Shown one piece after another: positions 34,811 through 42,193 of a DNA stretch of 42,193 nucleotides (position 1 is its first letter; each line of letters opens with the position of its first letter). The position numbers and the translations under genes were made by a program. This stretch comes from Proteiniphilum sp. X52 (GTDB lineage: Bacteria > Bacteroidota > Bacteroidia > Bacteroidales > Dysgonomonadaceae). The notes below the pieces were generated by a model. That model was not told where the DNA came from and ran no database searches. It worked only from the letters and a program-made list of their open reading frames with translations. The stretch spans positions 1 through 42,193 of the forward strand of contig NZ_RDSD01000030.1 in the NCBI RefSeq assembly GCF_003712195.1, in the 5' to 3' direction.

Positions 34811-35074
34811 ATGAAGAAAAAATTATTATAGGGCATATTCGCCCCCTCGCTTCTGGCAGCCGCAGGCTACGGAGTGAGTCAAACAATGAAAAGTGAGGCA
34901 AATCTGGGTGATTTGGGATTGGCCAATGTGGAGGCATTGGCACAGGGAGAAAGTGGAGGACGCGAAGATTGTGAACCGGCCTATGACATTTGTTGTGAGT
35001 TGGTTATTTACCCTGATGGAAGTTACGGTGAAGATTGCTTATTGGATCATAAAAAAAAGCCTGGATGGCTATAA
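34811..35074 (+). pseudogene. NVEALA peptide 2, leader broken by TAG at codon 7
   Basis: The frame reads MKKKLL, then TAG (34829-34831), then GIFAPSLLAAAGYGVSQTMK, the signature LGDLGLANVEALAQGE, and a cargo with five Cys (DCEPAYDICCELVIYP ... EDCLLDHKKKPGWL). The intact relative at 36293 has TCG (Ser) at codon 7, so a single C-to-A change killed the signal peptide. Internal starts (GTG 34874, ATG 34886) would give a product without an export signal. It lies 59 bases after the thioredoxin-DUF1573 gene. Confidence 0.85.
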
Positions 35075-35201
35075 GTCAAAAATCTGATTAAATCATGGGG
35101 GTACATAAATTATTGCATATATTAATTGAGAAGTAAATTAGCATATTTACGGAGGCAAGTATATTTTATGTACCTCTGTTACTTTTATTATTCAATTGAT
35201 T

Positions 35202-36278
35202 ATGAGTATTGTATATAAAACAGTTGTCGGACTGACAATATCGATATTAGTAAGTTGTAATTCGAGCCACAAGCAGGATATGACTATAAGATTCCAGGAA
35301 GAACACTTTCTGAAACATACAGCATACGATACGGAATTATTTATTAAACAAGGACAAATCACCGTGATTGACTCTTTCTTAATTCTTGTGTCAATTCAAC
35401 AAGATCCCCTATGCAAGATATATTCCATTCCCCAAAACATGAAAGAACTTTACGGTTATGGTAGTATTGGGAATGGGCCGGGGGAATTTTTACAACCCTT
35501 ACTCACCTATTCACATAACAATACTTTTGGGTTAAATGAAATAAATAAAAAAGAATTGGCTGTCTTGCAATTAGTCAATGAGAATAAAAATGTATCCATT
35601 ATTGAATCCCGTCGTCTAAAGGCCGTCACCAAAAATGAGAAAGAAAAAGTTTTTCGAACCGATTACTACTTCGCAAGATTAGATAATGAACATTATGTTT
35701 CTCTTTTATACGAAGGGGAGAATAAATTCTTTTCTTTATTTGACAGTACCTTAACATTAATATGCCGATTTGGAGAATCTCCTATTCCAGAAGAAGTGTC
35801 ACCAATGGTAGCGGTCAATCGCCTTCAAGGACGAGTTGCCGCATCCGATGGGACAATGGTTTTTGCTACTACTTACTTACCATATCTGGCTTGTTACCAA
35901 TTAAATAATGAGGCCATGGAAAAAAAGTGGAATATTTTTTACAATCAACCATATTATGCTGTAAGAAATGAAGACTTGCTTTATGATAAAGATAAATCAT
36001 TTGGACAAATGATGAATCTTAAGAAGGACGACCACTTCATCTATTTGTTATACTTAGACCAATTGTTAAGTGACTATGATTTCAATGAAATCAACAAATC
36101 CATGGCCAATGTTATTTTGGTTTTTGATTATGACGGAAATGCAATCGCAAAACTGCATTTAAGTTGCAGAATAAATAGGATGGCATTGTCTAACGATGGA
36201 AAAAAACTATATGGAATAGCTCATTTACCAGAGCCTACAATTGTTGAATTCAATCTACCCCTCACCATGAAACAATAA
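35202..36278 (+). CDS. TolB-like beta-propeller lipoprotein 2
   Basis: About 358 residues from the ATG at 35202. The signal ends ISILVSC with an acylated Cys near residue 20. The body is propeller-like: LYGYGSIGNGPGEFLQPLL is the conserved first-blade G-x-GPGEF motif, and the end reads INRMALSNDGKKLYGIAHLP then EPTIVEFNLP, typical of the BF3164 group. It follows the broken peptide 2 gene by about 130 bases and precedes intact peptide 3 by 14 bases. The gene is more AT-rich than the first propeller gene, as are the next propeller genes, suggesting separate acquisition. Confidence 0.82.
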   Translation: MSIVYKTVVGLTISILVSCNSSHKQDMTIRFQEEHFLKHTAYDTELFIKQGQITVIDSFLILVSIQQDPLCKIYSIPQNMKELYGYGSIGNGPGEFLQPLLTYSHNNTFGLNEINKKELAVLQLVNENKNVSIIESRRLKAVTKNEKEKVFRTDYYFARLDNEHYVSLLYEGENKFFSLFDSTLTLICRFGESPIPEEVSPMVAVNRLQGRVAASDGTMVFATTYLPYLACYQLNNEAMEKKWNIFYNQPYYAVRNEDLLYDKDKSFGQMMNLKKDDHFIYLLYLDQLLSDYDFNEINKSMANVILVFDYDGNAIAKLHLSCRINRMALSNDGKKLYGIAHLPEPTIVEFNLPLTMKQ

Positions 36279-36292
36279 TAACACTGCAAAGT

Positions 36293-36547
36293 ATGAAGAA
36301 AAAATTATTATCGGGCATATTCGCCCTCGCGCTTCTGGCAGCCGCAGCCTACGGAATGAGGAGTCAAACAATGAAAAGTGATTCCATCCTTTCGGATTGG
36401 GCATTGATGAATGTGGAAGCTCTTGCCAATGGAGAAGTTATTATCGGCGTACCCTGTATGCAAACATGTTCCAGGTGTTGGTGTTACTATCCGCCAATAG
36501 ACGTTGATCCAAACGACTATTGGATACAAGGAGAACCTTATTATTAA
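36293..36547 (+). CDS. NVEALA peptide 3 (intact)
   Basis: An 84-residue secreted peptide. The signal KKKLLSGIFALALLAAAAYG is followed by a pro-segment with the signature LSDWALMNVEALANGE. The cargo contains five Cys and many aromatics (CMQTCSRCWCYYPPIDVDPN, ending YWIQGEPYY). It is the intact version of the leader seen broken in peptide 2; the first 20 codons differ by a few bases only. Family knowledge: NVEALA proteins are found in Bacteroidales, function unknown. A perfect hairpin follows 12 bases after the stop, so its mRNA probably ends here. Confidence 0.88.
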   Translation: MKKKLLSGIFALALLAAAAYGMRSQTMKSDSILSDWALMNVEALANGEVIIGVPCMQTCSRCWCYYPPIDVDPNDYWIQGEPYY

Positions 36548-36558
36548 TTGGTTTATGA

Positions 36559-36600
36559 GAGGATGTATAAAATTTATCAGCAACCGTTTTATACATCCTC
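36559..36600. terminator. Perfect 14-bp hairpin after peptide 3
   Basis: GAGGATGTATAAAA (36559-36572) pairs exactly with TTTTATACATCCTC (36587-36600) around a 14-nt loop. It would separate peptide 3 from the next propeller gene, or act as an attenuator between them. Confidence 0.65.
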
Positions 36601-36642
36601 CCTGATAAAAATCAGAAATAATCTTTAAATAAATATAGTAAA

Positions 36643-37701
36643 ATGATTAGTCAGATTTCTAACCAAAGGAAGTATTTATCACTTCTATTAAATCTTTTAT
36701 TCCTTTTATCTTGTAATAAAACAATTAATAACCCGATGCAACATTTCGATAAAATCCCCAAAAAGGAATTAAATCATTCACACATTATTAATCTGGAGAA
36801 ATTTGATATATTAAAACCGATAGATGCAATCCGGATTAATAATTCATATATGATTTGGGATAATAAAAATGAAAATATATTTAATCTTATTGATCCAATC
36901 TCAAACAAAGTGATCAAAGGAGTCAATATAGGGAATGGTCCTAATGAAATTATATCTCCTAGTAGTTTTCAAAATCAAGATGGTAAATTTTTGATTTATG
37001 ATATTTCACAAAGAAGAATAAACCAAATCGACATATCATCAGATACCACTTTAATCATAAAAAAAAATCAGGAAATTAATACCAATAAAAGATTATTCGT
37101 GATAAACCGCATTGGCTCAAATATTATAGCTACCGGTATATTAGAAGATTATTGGTTGGCTAATATGACAACAGATGGGGAGATAACGTCAGGCATTGAG
37201 TTCCCTGCTTTTGAAGAAACGAATAACACCCCCAAGGTGCAATTATCCATGTTATATATAAGCACGCTAATGGCAAATACGTCAGATAATAAGAAAGTTG
37301 TTGCCGTGACTCAAAAACATGGGGTGGTATCTTTTCTCAATTATATCAACAATTCGATATTAAATGAATATAAGCAAATAAAATACTATGCGCCAAATTT
37401 CACTATAGAAGAAAGGGGAAATATCGCTTTCTCTAAAAATAATCAAGTTGGATTCTGTGGAGTGGACTGTGATAATGATTATGTTTACGCATTATACTCG
37501 GGAAAAACTTTTGCGAAAGAGGGAATGCTCAATCATCATTGTGAAAATTTATTAATCTATGATTGGAATGGCAACCCTATCAAACATTATGTGTTAGATA
37601 TTCCATTGTACTCTATGAGATATAATGAAAAAAACAATTTAATATATGGAATAGCATATTATCCCGAAGGGATTTTAGTAGAATATCAATTAGATGATTG
37701 A
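36643..37701 (+). CDS. TolB-like beta-propeller lipoprotein 3
   Basis: A 352-residue protein with lipobox LLFLLSC and an acylated Cys near residue 25. Propeller strands include IDAIRINNSYMIWDNKNENI, the conserved GVNIGNGPNEIISPSSF, and a closing LYSMRYNEKNNLIYGIAYYP. The gene is notably AT-rich compared with the chromosomal genes to the left. It lies behind the hairpin after peptide 3 and in front of the peptide 4 leader. The function of the family is unknown; pairing with a neighbouring peptide is inferred from gene order. Confidence 0.82.
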   Translation: MISQISNQRKYLSLLLNLLFLLSCNKTINNPMQHFDKIPKKELNHSHIINLEKFDILKPIDAIRINNSYMIWDNKNENIFNLIDPISNKVIKGVNIGNGPNEIISPSSFQNQDGKFLIYDISQRRINQIDISSDTTLIIKKNQEINTNKRLFVINRIGSNIIATGILEDYWLANMTTDGEITSGIEFPAFEETNNTPKVQLSMLYISTLMANTSDNKKVVAVTQKHGVVSFLNYINNSILNEYKQIKYYAPNFTIEERGNIAFSKNNQVGFCGVDCDNDYVYALYSGKTFAKEGMLNHHCENLLIYDWNGNPIKHYVLDIPLYSMRYNEKNNLIYGIAYYPEGILVEYQLDD

Positions 37702-37816
37702 AAGGGAAAAGGTAATACAATGTAATTAACAGTGACTAAGAAATTATTTACAGACAAGAGTGAATCACAATGAACGAAGAAATCATCGGTATATCATTCA
37801 TTTAAATTTCTGTTCT

Positions 37817-37972
37817 ATGAAGAAAAGTGTTTTATCGGGGCTGTTCGCCCTCACGCTTCTGGCAACCGCGGGTTTCGGAGTGCGCAAAAGTATGAAAAGT
37901 GATGTTAATCTGAGTGATTTGACATTGACCAATTTTATATTTCTACTAAATAAACAATTATTAAGATCATGA
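37817..37972 (+). pseudogene. NVEALA peptide 4, leader only (truncated before the NVEALA motif)
   Basis: The frame begins KKSVLSGLFALTLLATAGFG, then MKSDVNLSDLTLTN. Where relatives read VEALANGE it runs into FIFLLNKQLLRS and stops at 37972. The 143 bases from 37791 to 37933 match 41516-41658 with only five differences, including the 5' UTR. The loss of motif and cargo is therefore abrupt at 37934. The stop overlaps the ATG of the next propeller gene (ATGA at 37969). A plausible missing cargo lies beyond that gene at 39015-39158. Confidence 0.85.
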
Positions 37973-39015
37973 AAATTAATATACTATTCGTGTCACTTGT
38001 TATTCTTCTTTTTGCGTGCAGTTCTAATCAAAACCGCTATTTGGATGCCCACTTGTTTTCAGTCAAGGATTTTAAAACCGCCGAAGAATTGACGGGGAAA
38101 ATACTGGAATTGAGCGATTTGACAATGCGACCGACCGATATATTGGTCTGCGACTCACTTCTAATAACCATTGAATATGGAGGGGATAAACTTTTCCATA
38201 TCTATGACCTGAAAGAACAAAGACAAGTGAACCAATGCATTGTGACGGGACAGGGGCCTAATGATATGCTTCAGCCGGAATTTATGCACAGTGACGGATA
38301 TTTTCTGAAGATTATTGATTTAGGTACCTCAACGGTATATGAATATGAAATTAAGGACTTCATCACTAACACTGAGCCAAAACCTATTCATCGAATTAAG
38401 CTGGAGAAACAGATATTCCTGACTGCGCAGCAAGCAGGTGACAATATAATAGGATATTCGTACGGCACTGAGAACCGGGTGTACAAATTTGACCTGACAG
38501 GTAAAAAAACAGAGGCACTCATCAACTACCCTGTTTCTTCAATCGAATACTCCGATATGGAAAAAATGGATGCTTTTTACATGAAATTTATCACTAACGG
38601 AAGTGACAAGATCGCACTGTGCCATTATATGACAGACTTAATTGAGATATATGATACAAATGGTATTTTACAAAAAAGGATGCATGGACCGGAACAATTT
38701 CTAGCTCATTTCAAACAAATACAAGACGGGCCTATGGGAGCTTCTCCTGTAAAAGGAATGAACCGGGATGCTTTTATGTGCCCACGGAATGCGGGAAATG
38801 ATTTTTTTGTCTTATATAACGGCGGATATATTGACGATCCTGATCATACGACATCCTGCAGCAGGCTTTTTTCTTTCTCATGGGATGGTACTCCTCAAAA
38901 AATTTACAATCTGGATGATCCTATTTTTTCATTTACAGTCGATACACAAAACAAAAAAATATACGGTATCAGCGAAACTCCGGAATTCCATATTGTGGAA
39001 TACTCATACAATTAG
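37969..39015 (+). CDS. TolB-like beta-propeller lipoprotein 4
   Basis: A 348-residue protein with lipobox LLFAC and an acylated Cys near residue 17. It has the conserved CIVTGQGPNDMLQPEFM first blade, later strands such as LIEIYDTNGILQKRM, and the family ending IFSFTVDTQNKKIYGISETP. The ATG lies within the stop region of the truncated peptide 4. It appears inserted between that leader and a peptide-like cargo remnant, so its present position may be recent. It ends with TAG at 39013-39015. Confidence 0.83.
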   Translation: MKINILFVSLVILLFACSSNQNRYLDAHLFSVKDFKTAEELTGKILELSDLTMRPTDILVCDSLLITIEYGGDKLFHIYDLKEQRQVNQCIVTGQGPNDMLQPEFMHSDGYFLKIIDLGTSTVYEYEIKDFITNTEPKPIHRIKLEKQIFLTAQQAGDNIIGYSYGTENRVYKFDLTGKKTEALINYPVSSIEYSDMEKMDAFYMKFITNGSDKIALCHYMTDLIEIYDTNGILQKRMHGPEQFLAHFKQIQDGPMGASPVKGMNRDAFMCPRNAGNDFFVLYNGGYIDDPDHTTSCSRLFSFSWDGTPQKIYNLDDPIFSFTVDTQNKKIYGISETPEFHIVEYSYN

Positions 39016-39158
39016 GAACAATAGGGTCTACCGGAACAGATTGTAATGGAAATCCTTTTGACTCTAGAGAGACAATCACTAGAAAATGCCAAATACTATT
39101 TGAGGAAGGTTGGCTGGATTCTAACCCCTTATTGCTTTATTATGAACTTAGAGAATAA
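39015..39158 (+). pseudogene. Detached peptide cargo remnant
   Basis: A start-less open stretch right after propeller 4 reads GTIGSTGTDCNGNPFDSRET then ITRKCQILFEEGWLDSNPLL and ends YYELRE with TAA at 39156-39158. It has two Cys, short polar segments and the size of an NVEALA cargo, but no leader. The neighbouring truncated leader at 37817 lacks exactly such a cargo. I infer they were once one gene; a chance open frame remains possible. Confidence 0.5.
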
Positions 39159-39183
39159 TTTTCTCGAAAAAACTCAATTTTCA

Positions 39184-41163
39184 ATGAAACATATTATCCG
39201 CTTTTCACTCTTTTCTCTTATTCTGTTTTGTAGTTGCATTGGCAAAAGACAAAGTGGGTTGGAGCAAGCCTTACTATTGGCGGGAGATAACAGGCCGGAA
39301 TTGGAAAAAGTACTGAAGCGTTATTCCTCTGTTCCGGCCGATAGTCTGAAATATAAAGCCGCATGCTTCCTTATAGAAAATATGCCGGGTTACCATTATT
39401 ATGAAGGAGAAGCGCTGGAAAAATATACAGACTATTTCAAATTACTGGGAGAAGATAAAAAAACGCCCGATCAAATCCTCGATTCTTTACACAATGTATA
39501 TGGTCCGTTTAATAGATCAACCCTTACATTAAAGTTTGACATCAAAGAGATCGACTCTGCCTATTTATGCGAAAATATTGATCTGGCTTTCAAAGTATGG
39601 ACTGAAAAACCATGGGGGAAAAATGTGACCTTCGGCGACTTTTGCGAATATATCTTACCCTATCGTACAGGCAACGAAAAATTGACAAACTGGAGAGAAA
39701 ACTATCTGGAAGAATATCGATCTTTCGTGGAAAGCATCACCGCAGAGGATCCGGTTGAGGCTGCTATCGCACTACGACGTAACATCATAAAAGAAATGCG
39801 GCCGGAAAGATCCACCATGACAAGTCCCCCCGGTTATCCCAGTCTTGACGCCTTTACAGCAAAATATTTAACCGGATCCTGTGATAACATCAACCAATTT
39901 GTGCTGTTCCTGTTAAGGGCAAATGGAATTCCTTGCGCCACGGATTATATGCCCCTCAAGAGTCGTGTCAACGTGGGACATTCATGGGTATCATTGAGGA
40001 ACAACAAAAACGAATATTATGCAATCGATTATTTTGGAGACGTTACCTATATCTCCGGTACTGAACTCAACCGGAGAACACCCAAACCAAAAGTTTACCG
40101 CAAAACCTTTTCCATGAATACCTCCCGGTTTAATCTACTTAGGAGAAAATCAAAATCAGTCCCCAGGGAATTCTCCAAATACAATTATAGATTTTATGAT
40201 GTAACGGGGTTATATTCAAACCACTTGACAGACTTACCCATACCCAAAGACCTTATATACAAGGATAAGCCGAAGCACACAAAGGTTTTCTACCTGTGCA
40301 TGCTGTCAAAAATGAATTGGACTCCGGTAGACTGGACAGATATATATAAGAAAGGTGTTATTACTTTCAAAAATATCGAAGCTGGGGATATTTTCAGGGT
40401 TGCCGTCCATGAAAACGATCAATTTGTATTTATTACGGATCCGTTCAAATTGCATAACCAGACTTATAAAATTAATCTGCTCGAAAATTATGAAAGTGGC
40501 AGTGATAAGCCTTTTATTTTATATTCAAAGTATTCGTTGGAAGGAGAGACCCGTTTCAGGGAGCGGATGGTTGGCGGTGTATTTGAAGGTTCGGACAATC
40601 CAGATTTCAAAAATCCGGACACACTCCATATCATCAAGGACAGGCCGTTTCGTTTGTTCCATCACGTCACGCTATCTCCCGAAAACAGATACAGATATGT
40701 ACGGTATAAAGGACCGAAAGAAAGCCATTGTAATGTCGCAGAAGTGCAGTTCCTCTCGGATTCCATCGTTTTACAGGGAAAAATCATCGGCACACCCGGA
40801 AGTTGGCAAGATAGGGGCACGCATGAGTTTACCAACGTGTTTGACGGTTCAACCGAAACATCTTTTGACCATAATACCCCAAGTGACGGATGGGCAGGAC
40901 TTGATCTGGGACAACCTGAAAAAATAACGGAGATCATTTATTCACCTCGGAATTACGATAATTACATCAAAAAAGGAGACCGGTACGAATTGTTCATAAG
41001 CGACAGGGAGGGCTGGAGATCATTAGGCGTACAGGTTGCCTCTTCAGATTCGTTACTGTATGAGAATATTCCTTCGGGACGCTTGTACTATCTGAAAAAT
41101 CATTCAGGGGGAATCCAGGAACGTCCGTTTACAATGGAAAAAGGTAAAGCCGTTTTTCTTTAG
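39184..41163 (+). CDS. Transglutaminase-like lipoprotein with discoidin-like C-terminus
   Basis: About 659 residues from the ATG at 39184, chosen because it gives a lipoprotein signal (FSLFSLILFCSC); the longer frame from 39046 runs through the cargo remnant. The transglutaminase-like core (about 170-300) shows the Cys in YLTGSCDNINQFVLFLL, the His in VNVGHSWVSL and the Asp in YYAIDYFGD, a complete Cys-His-Asp triad. The C-terminal region (about 540-635) resembles an F5/8 type C sugar-binding fold (VFDGSTETSFDHNTPSDG ... WAGLDLGQPEKITEIIYSPR). It may act as a surface thiol protease or cross-linker on the peptides; this is inference. Confidence 0.8.
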   Translation: MKHIIRFSLFSLILFCSCIGKRQSGLEQALLLAGDNRPELEKVLKRYSSVPADSLKYKAACFLIENMPGYHYYEGEALEKYTDYFKLLGEDKKTPDQILDSLHNVYGPFNRSTLTLKFDIKEIDSAYLCENIDLAFKVWTEKPWGKNVTFGDFCEYILPYRTGNEKLTNWRENYLEEYRSFVESITAEDPVEAAIALRRNIIKEMRPERSTMTSPPGYPSLDAFTAKYLTGSCDNINQFVLFLLRANGIPCATDYMPLKSRVNVGHSWVSLRNNKNEYYAIDYFGDVTYISGTELNRRTPKPKVYRKTFSMNTSRFNLLRRKSKSVPREFSKYNYRFYDVTGLYSNHLTDLPIPKDLIYKDKPKHTKVFYLCMLSKMNWTPVDWTDIYKKGVITFKNIEAGDIFRVAVHENDQFVFITDPFKLHNQTYKINLLENYESGSDKPFILYSKYSLEGETRFRERMVGGVFEGSDNPDFKNPDTLHIIKDRPFRLFHHVTLSPENRYRYVRYKGPKESHCNVAEVQFLSDSIVLQGKIIGTPGSWQDRGTHEFTNVFDGSTETSFDHNTPSDGWAGLDLGQPEKITEIIYSPRNYDNYIKKGDRYELFISDREGWRSLGVQVASSDSLLYENIPSGRLYYLKNHSGGIQERPFTMEKGKAVFL

Positions 41164-41541
41164 GCCATCGGAAAAGAATGGTCGGTCTGGAATCGGTGAA
41201 CCCTCATTCAGGAACATGCTATTGAAACAAAAACCTAAGAAGATCGAATAAATAGCCGACAGAATTTGAACAGAATCTTAACAATTTATTCTTTTGTCAA
41301 TTCTCATTTATTCTGTTCCTTTACAAGAAAAACAGTAATGAATATAAATAGAACACTAATATTCAACATATTAGAAAAAATGAGTTATAAGTGAGTCAAA
41401 AAAATGGTTTAAATAATGAACTTTGCCACCTTTGCGAAATGGACAAAAATGAACTTATTGAAAACGAAGAAGCAAAAACTCCTTCTCCTTCGGAGGAAGG
41501 AAGTATAAATTAATCATATCATTCATTTAAATTTCTGTTCT
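41164..41541 (+). promoter_or_regulatory. Promoter region of peptide 5 with candidate operator B (41378-41398)
   Basis: AAATGAGTTA (41378-41387) and AAGTGAGTCA (41389-41398) reproduce operator A with two changes and the same 11-bp spacing. About 20 bases further down, GAACTTTG (41418-41425) resembles a -7 element, so the repeat would overlap the -33 zone as an activator site does. The last 26 bases before the ATG are shared with the peptide 4 leader. No gene is seen in the gap. Confidence 0.5.
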
Positions 41542-41871
41542 ATGAAGAAAAGAGTTTTATCGGGGCTGTTCGCCCTCGCGCTTCTGGCAACCGCAGGTTT
41601 CGGAGTGCACAAAAGTATGAAAAGTGATGTTAATCTGAGTGATTTGGCATTGACCAATGTGGAGGCGTTGGCTAACGGGGAATATCCCGGAATTGGAGAG
41701 CCTGGAAAGGATTATAAGTATGTAATGTTATTTGAAGTATCTACAGAAAGAAGATGCATAGATGGCTACTTTTATGTCATTACATATTATGGCTCTGATT
41801 GCTATTTTGAAGGTAACGTGCCTTGTCCGGGACCTCATTATACGGTAACCCTAACAGGATACTGTGTATAA
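41542..41871 (+). CDS. NVEALA peptide 5 (intact)
   Basis: A 109-residue secreted peptide. The signal is KKRVLSGLFALALLATAGFG, the pro-segment ends LSDLALTNVEALANGE, and the cargo of about 60 residues has four Cys and is rich in Tyr (YPGIGEPGKDYKYVMLFEVS ... RRCIDGYFYVITYYGSDCYF, ending LTGYCV). The leader is almost identical to that of truncated peptide 4, whereas the cargo is unrelated to that of peptides 1-3. Candidate operator B lies 150 bases upstream, and a strong hairpin follows the stop. Confidence 0.9.
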   Translation: MKKRVLSGLFALALLATAGFGVHKSMKSDVNLSDLALTNVEALANGEYPGIGEPGKDYKYVMLFEVSTERRCIDGYFYVITYYGSDCYFEGNVPCPGPHYTVTLTGYCV

Positions 41872-41879
41872 GATCAAAG

Positions 41880-41921
41880 ATAGGGAGAGGATAAGATCCC
41901 TTAATCTTATTCTCTCTCTAT
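41880..41921. terminator. Long hairpin after peptide 5
   Basis: ATAGGGAGAGGATAAGAT (41880-41897) and ATCTTATTCTCTCTCTAT (41904-41921) form an 18-bp stem with two G-T or mismatch positions and a 6-nt loop. It would end the peptide 5 message before the next gene. Confidence 0.7.
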
Positions 41922-41975
41922 AATGATTGAAATAGGAAAGGACAAAATTATACAATCATACAATCTACAGAACTT

Positions 41976-42193
41976 ATGAATACAAAGTATTTTTATATTG
42001 CGGGGTTGGTTACGTTATTTTCTCTTACGTCTCCCACATGTGCAACCAGTATTCAGGAAAATACGAGTAATATTATTATCAACCTTCCCTCTGGTCATAA
42101 TAACGATTTAATATCTGACCATCTTCAATTATCTGATATTATATACTTGGAAACAATAGACTTGTCTTTGATCAAAAGTATTAGACGGTTAAT
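41976..42193 (+). CDS. Six-bladed beta-propeller protein (partial, runs off the window)
   Basis: The ATG at 41976 opens a frame that is still open at the window end. It begins with a signal peptide (FYIAGLVTLFSLTSPTCA), then NIIINLPSGHNNDLISDHLQ and LSDIIYLETIDLSLIKSIRR. The LSDIIYLET...LIxSIxR pattern is the usual opening of the 6-bladed beta-propeller (DUF4934-like) family, distinct from the four BF3164-type propellers upstream. It follows peptide 5, keeping the alternating peptide/propeller order. Confidence 0.7.
   Translation, partial: MNTKYFYIAGLVTLFSLTSPTCATSIQENTSNIIINLPSGHNNDLISDHLQLSDIIYLETIDLSLIKSIRRL

Noticed and set aside
5157-34831. Three in-frame TAG codons in otherwise recognisable genes (SMR 5157, tnpC 12107, peptide 2 34829) could mean amber recoding.
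   Set aside because: TAG is the ordinary stop of several healthy or formerly healthy genes here (ABC permease at 4988, propeller 4 at 39015, IS3 transposase at 9575). The SMR gene has other damage, and the expected residues differ (Trp, Ser, Ser). Independent decay is simpler.
39046-39183. A longer start for the transglutaminase-like protein at 39046.
   Set aside because: It would place 46 residues before a clear lipoprotein signal and overlaps the cargo remnant in another frame. The ATG at 39184 fits export.

Overview
The window looks like a chromosomal segment of a Bacteroidales bacterium, possibly Dysgonomonadaceae (Proteiniphilum/Petrimonas-like). This rests on the TAnnTTTG-type -7 promoter elements, DUF1599, BT_3928-type and DUF2723 genes, TolB-like/BF3164-type beta-propeller lipoproteins, and NVEALA peptides. 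The family-level placement is inference, because no rRNA or tRNA gene was seen.

Region 1 (1-9575) is an integrative mobilizable element of about 9.36 kb inserted inside an IS3-family transposase gene. The two transposase pieces (1-158 and 9510-9575) rejoin in frame across a shared AGGAA. The element carries two tandem tyrosine recombinases, an ABC-2 export pair, a decayed SMR efflux gene, two excisionase-like HTH proteins, a TOPRIM/primase-like protein and a MobV relaxase. It has no type IV secretion genes, so it would need a helper for transfer.

Region 2 (9574-13152) holds a 40-bp perfect palindrome, then a CRISPR array of ten 30-nt repeats and ten spacers. The array ends in a broken repeat where IS66-type sequence begins: an IS66 remnant followed by a 2.6-kb IS66 element whose tnpC has an in-frame stop. 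No cas gene is in the window.

Region 3 (13315-31265) is ordinary chromosome. A minus-strand block holds folE, a SPOR protein, tpiA, a BT_3928-type DoxX/MauE protein, DUF1599, an M23/LysM peptidase and ndk. A plus-strand block holds a DUF2723 membrane protein, a polysaccharide deacetylase, a MacAB-TolC-like export operon (ATPase, two permeases, adaptor, outer-membrane channel) and a GIN-domain adhesin-like protein.

Region 4 (31349-42193) is the most unusual part. A membrane-anchored winged-helix regulator with ToxR-like layout is divergent from a run of small Sec-leader peptides carrying the LxDLxLxNVEALA signature. These alternate with TolB-like six-bladed beta-propeller lipoproteins. A thioredoxin-DUF1573 lipoprotein and a transglutaminase-like lipoprotein sit among them. 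Peptide leaders are almost identical in pairs while the C-terminal cargo differs completely. One peptide gene carries a nonsense codon, one appears split by a propeller gene, and one begins at an A8 tract that puts its leader out of frame. A two-copy, 11-bp-period repeat (AAGTGAGTTA) lies upstream of the first and the last peptide genes and is a good candidate operator for the regulator. My working model, which is inference, is a secreted-peptide/surface-propeller system that diversifies by cassette shuffling.
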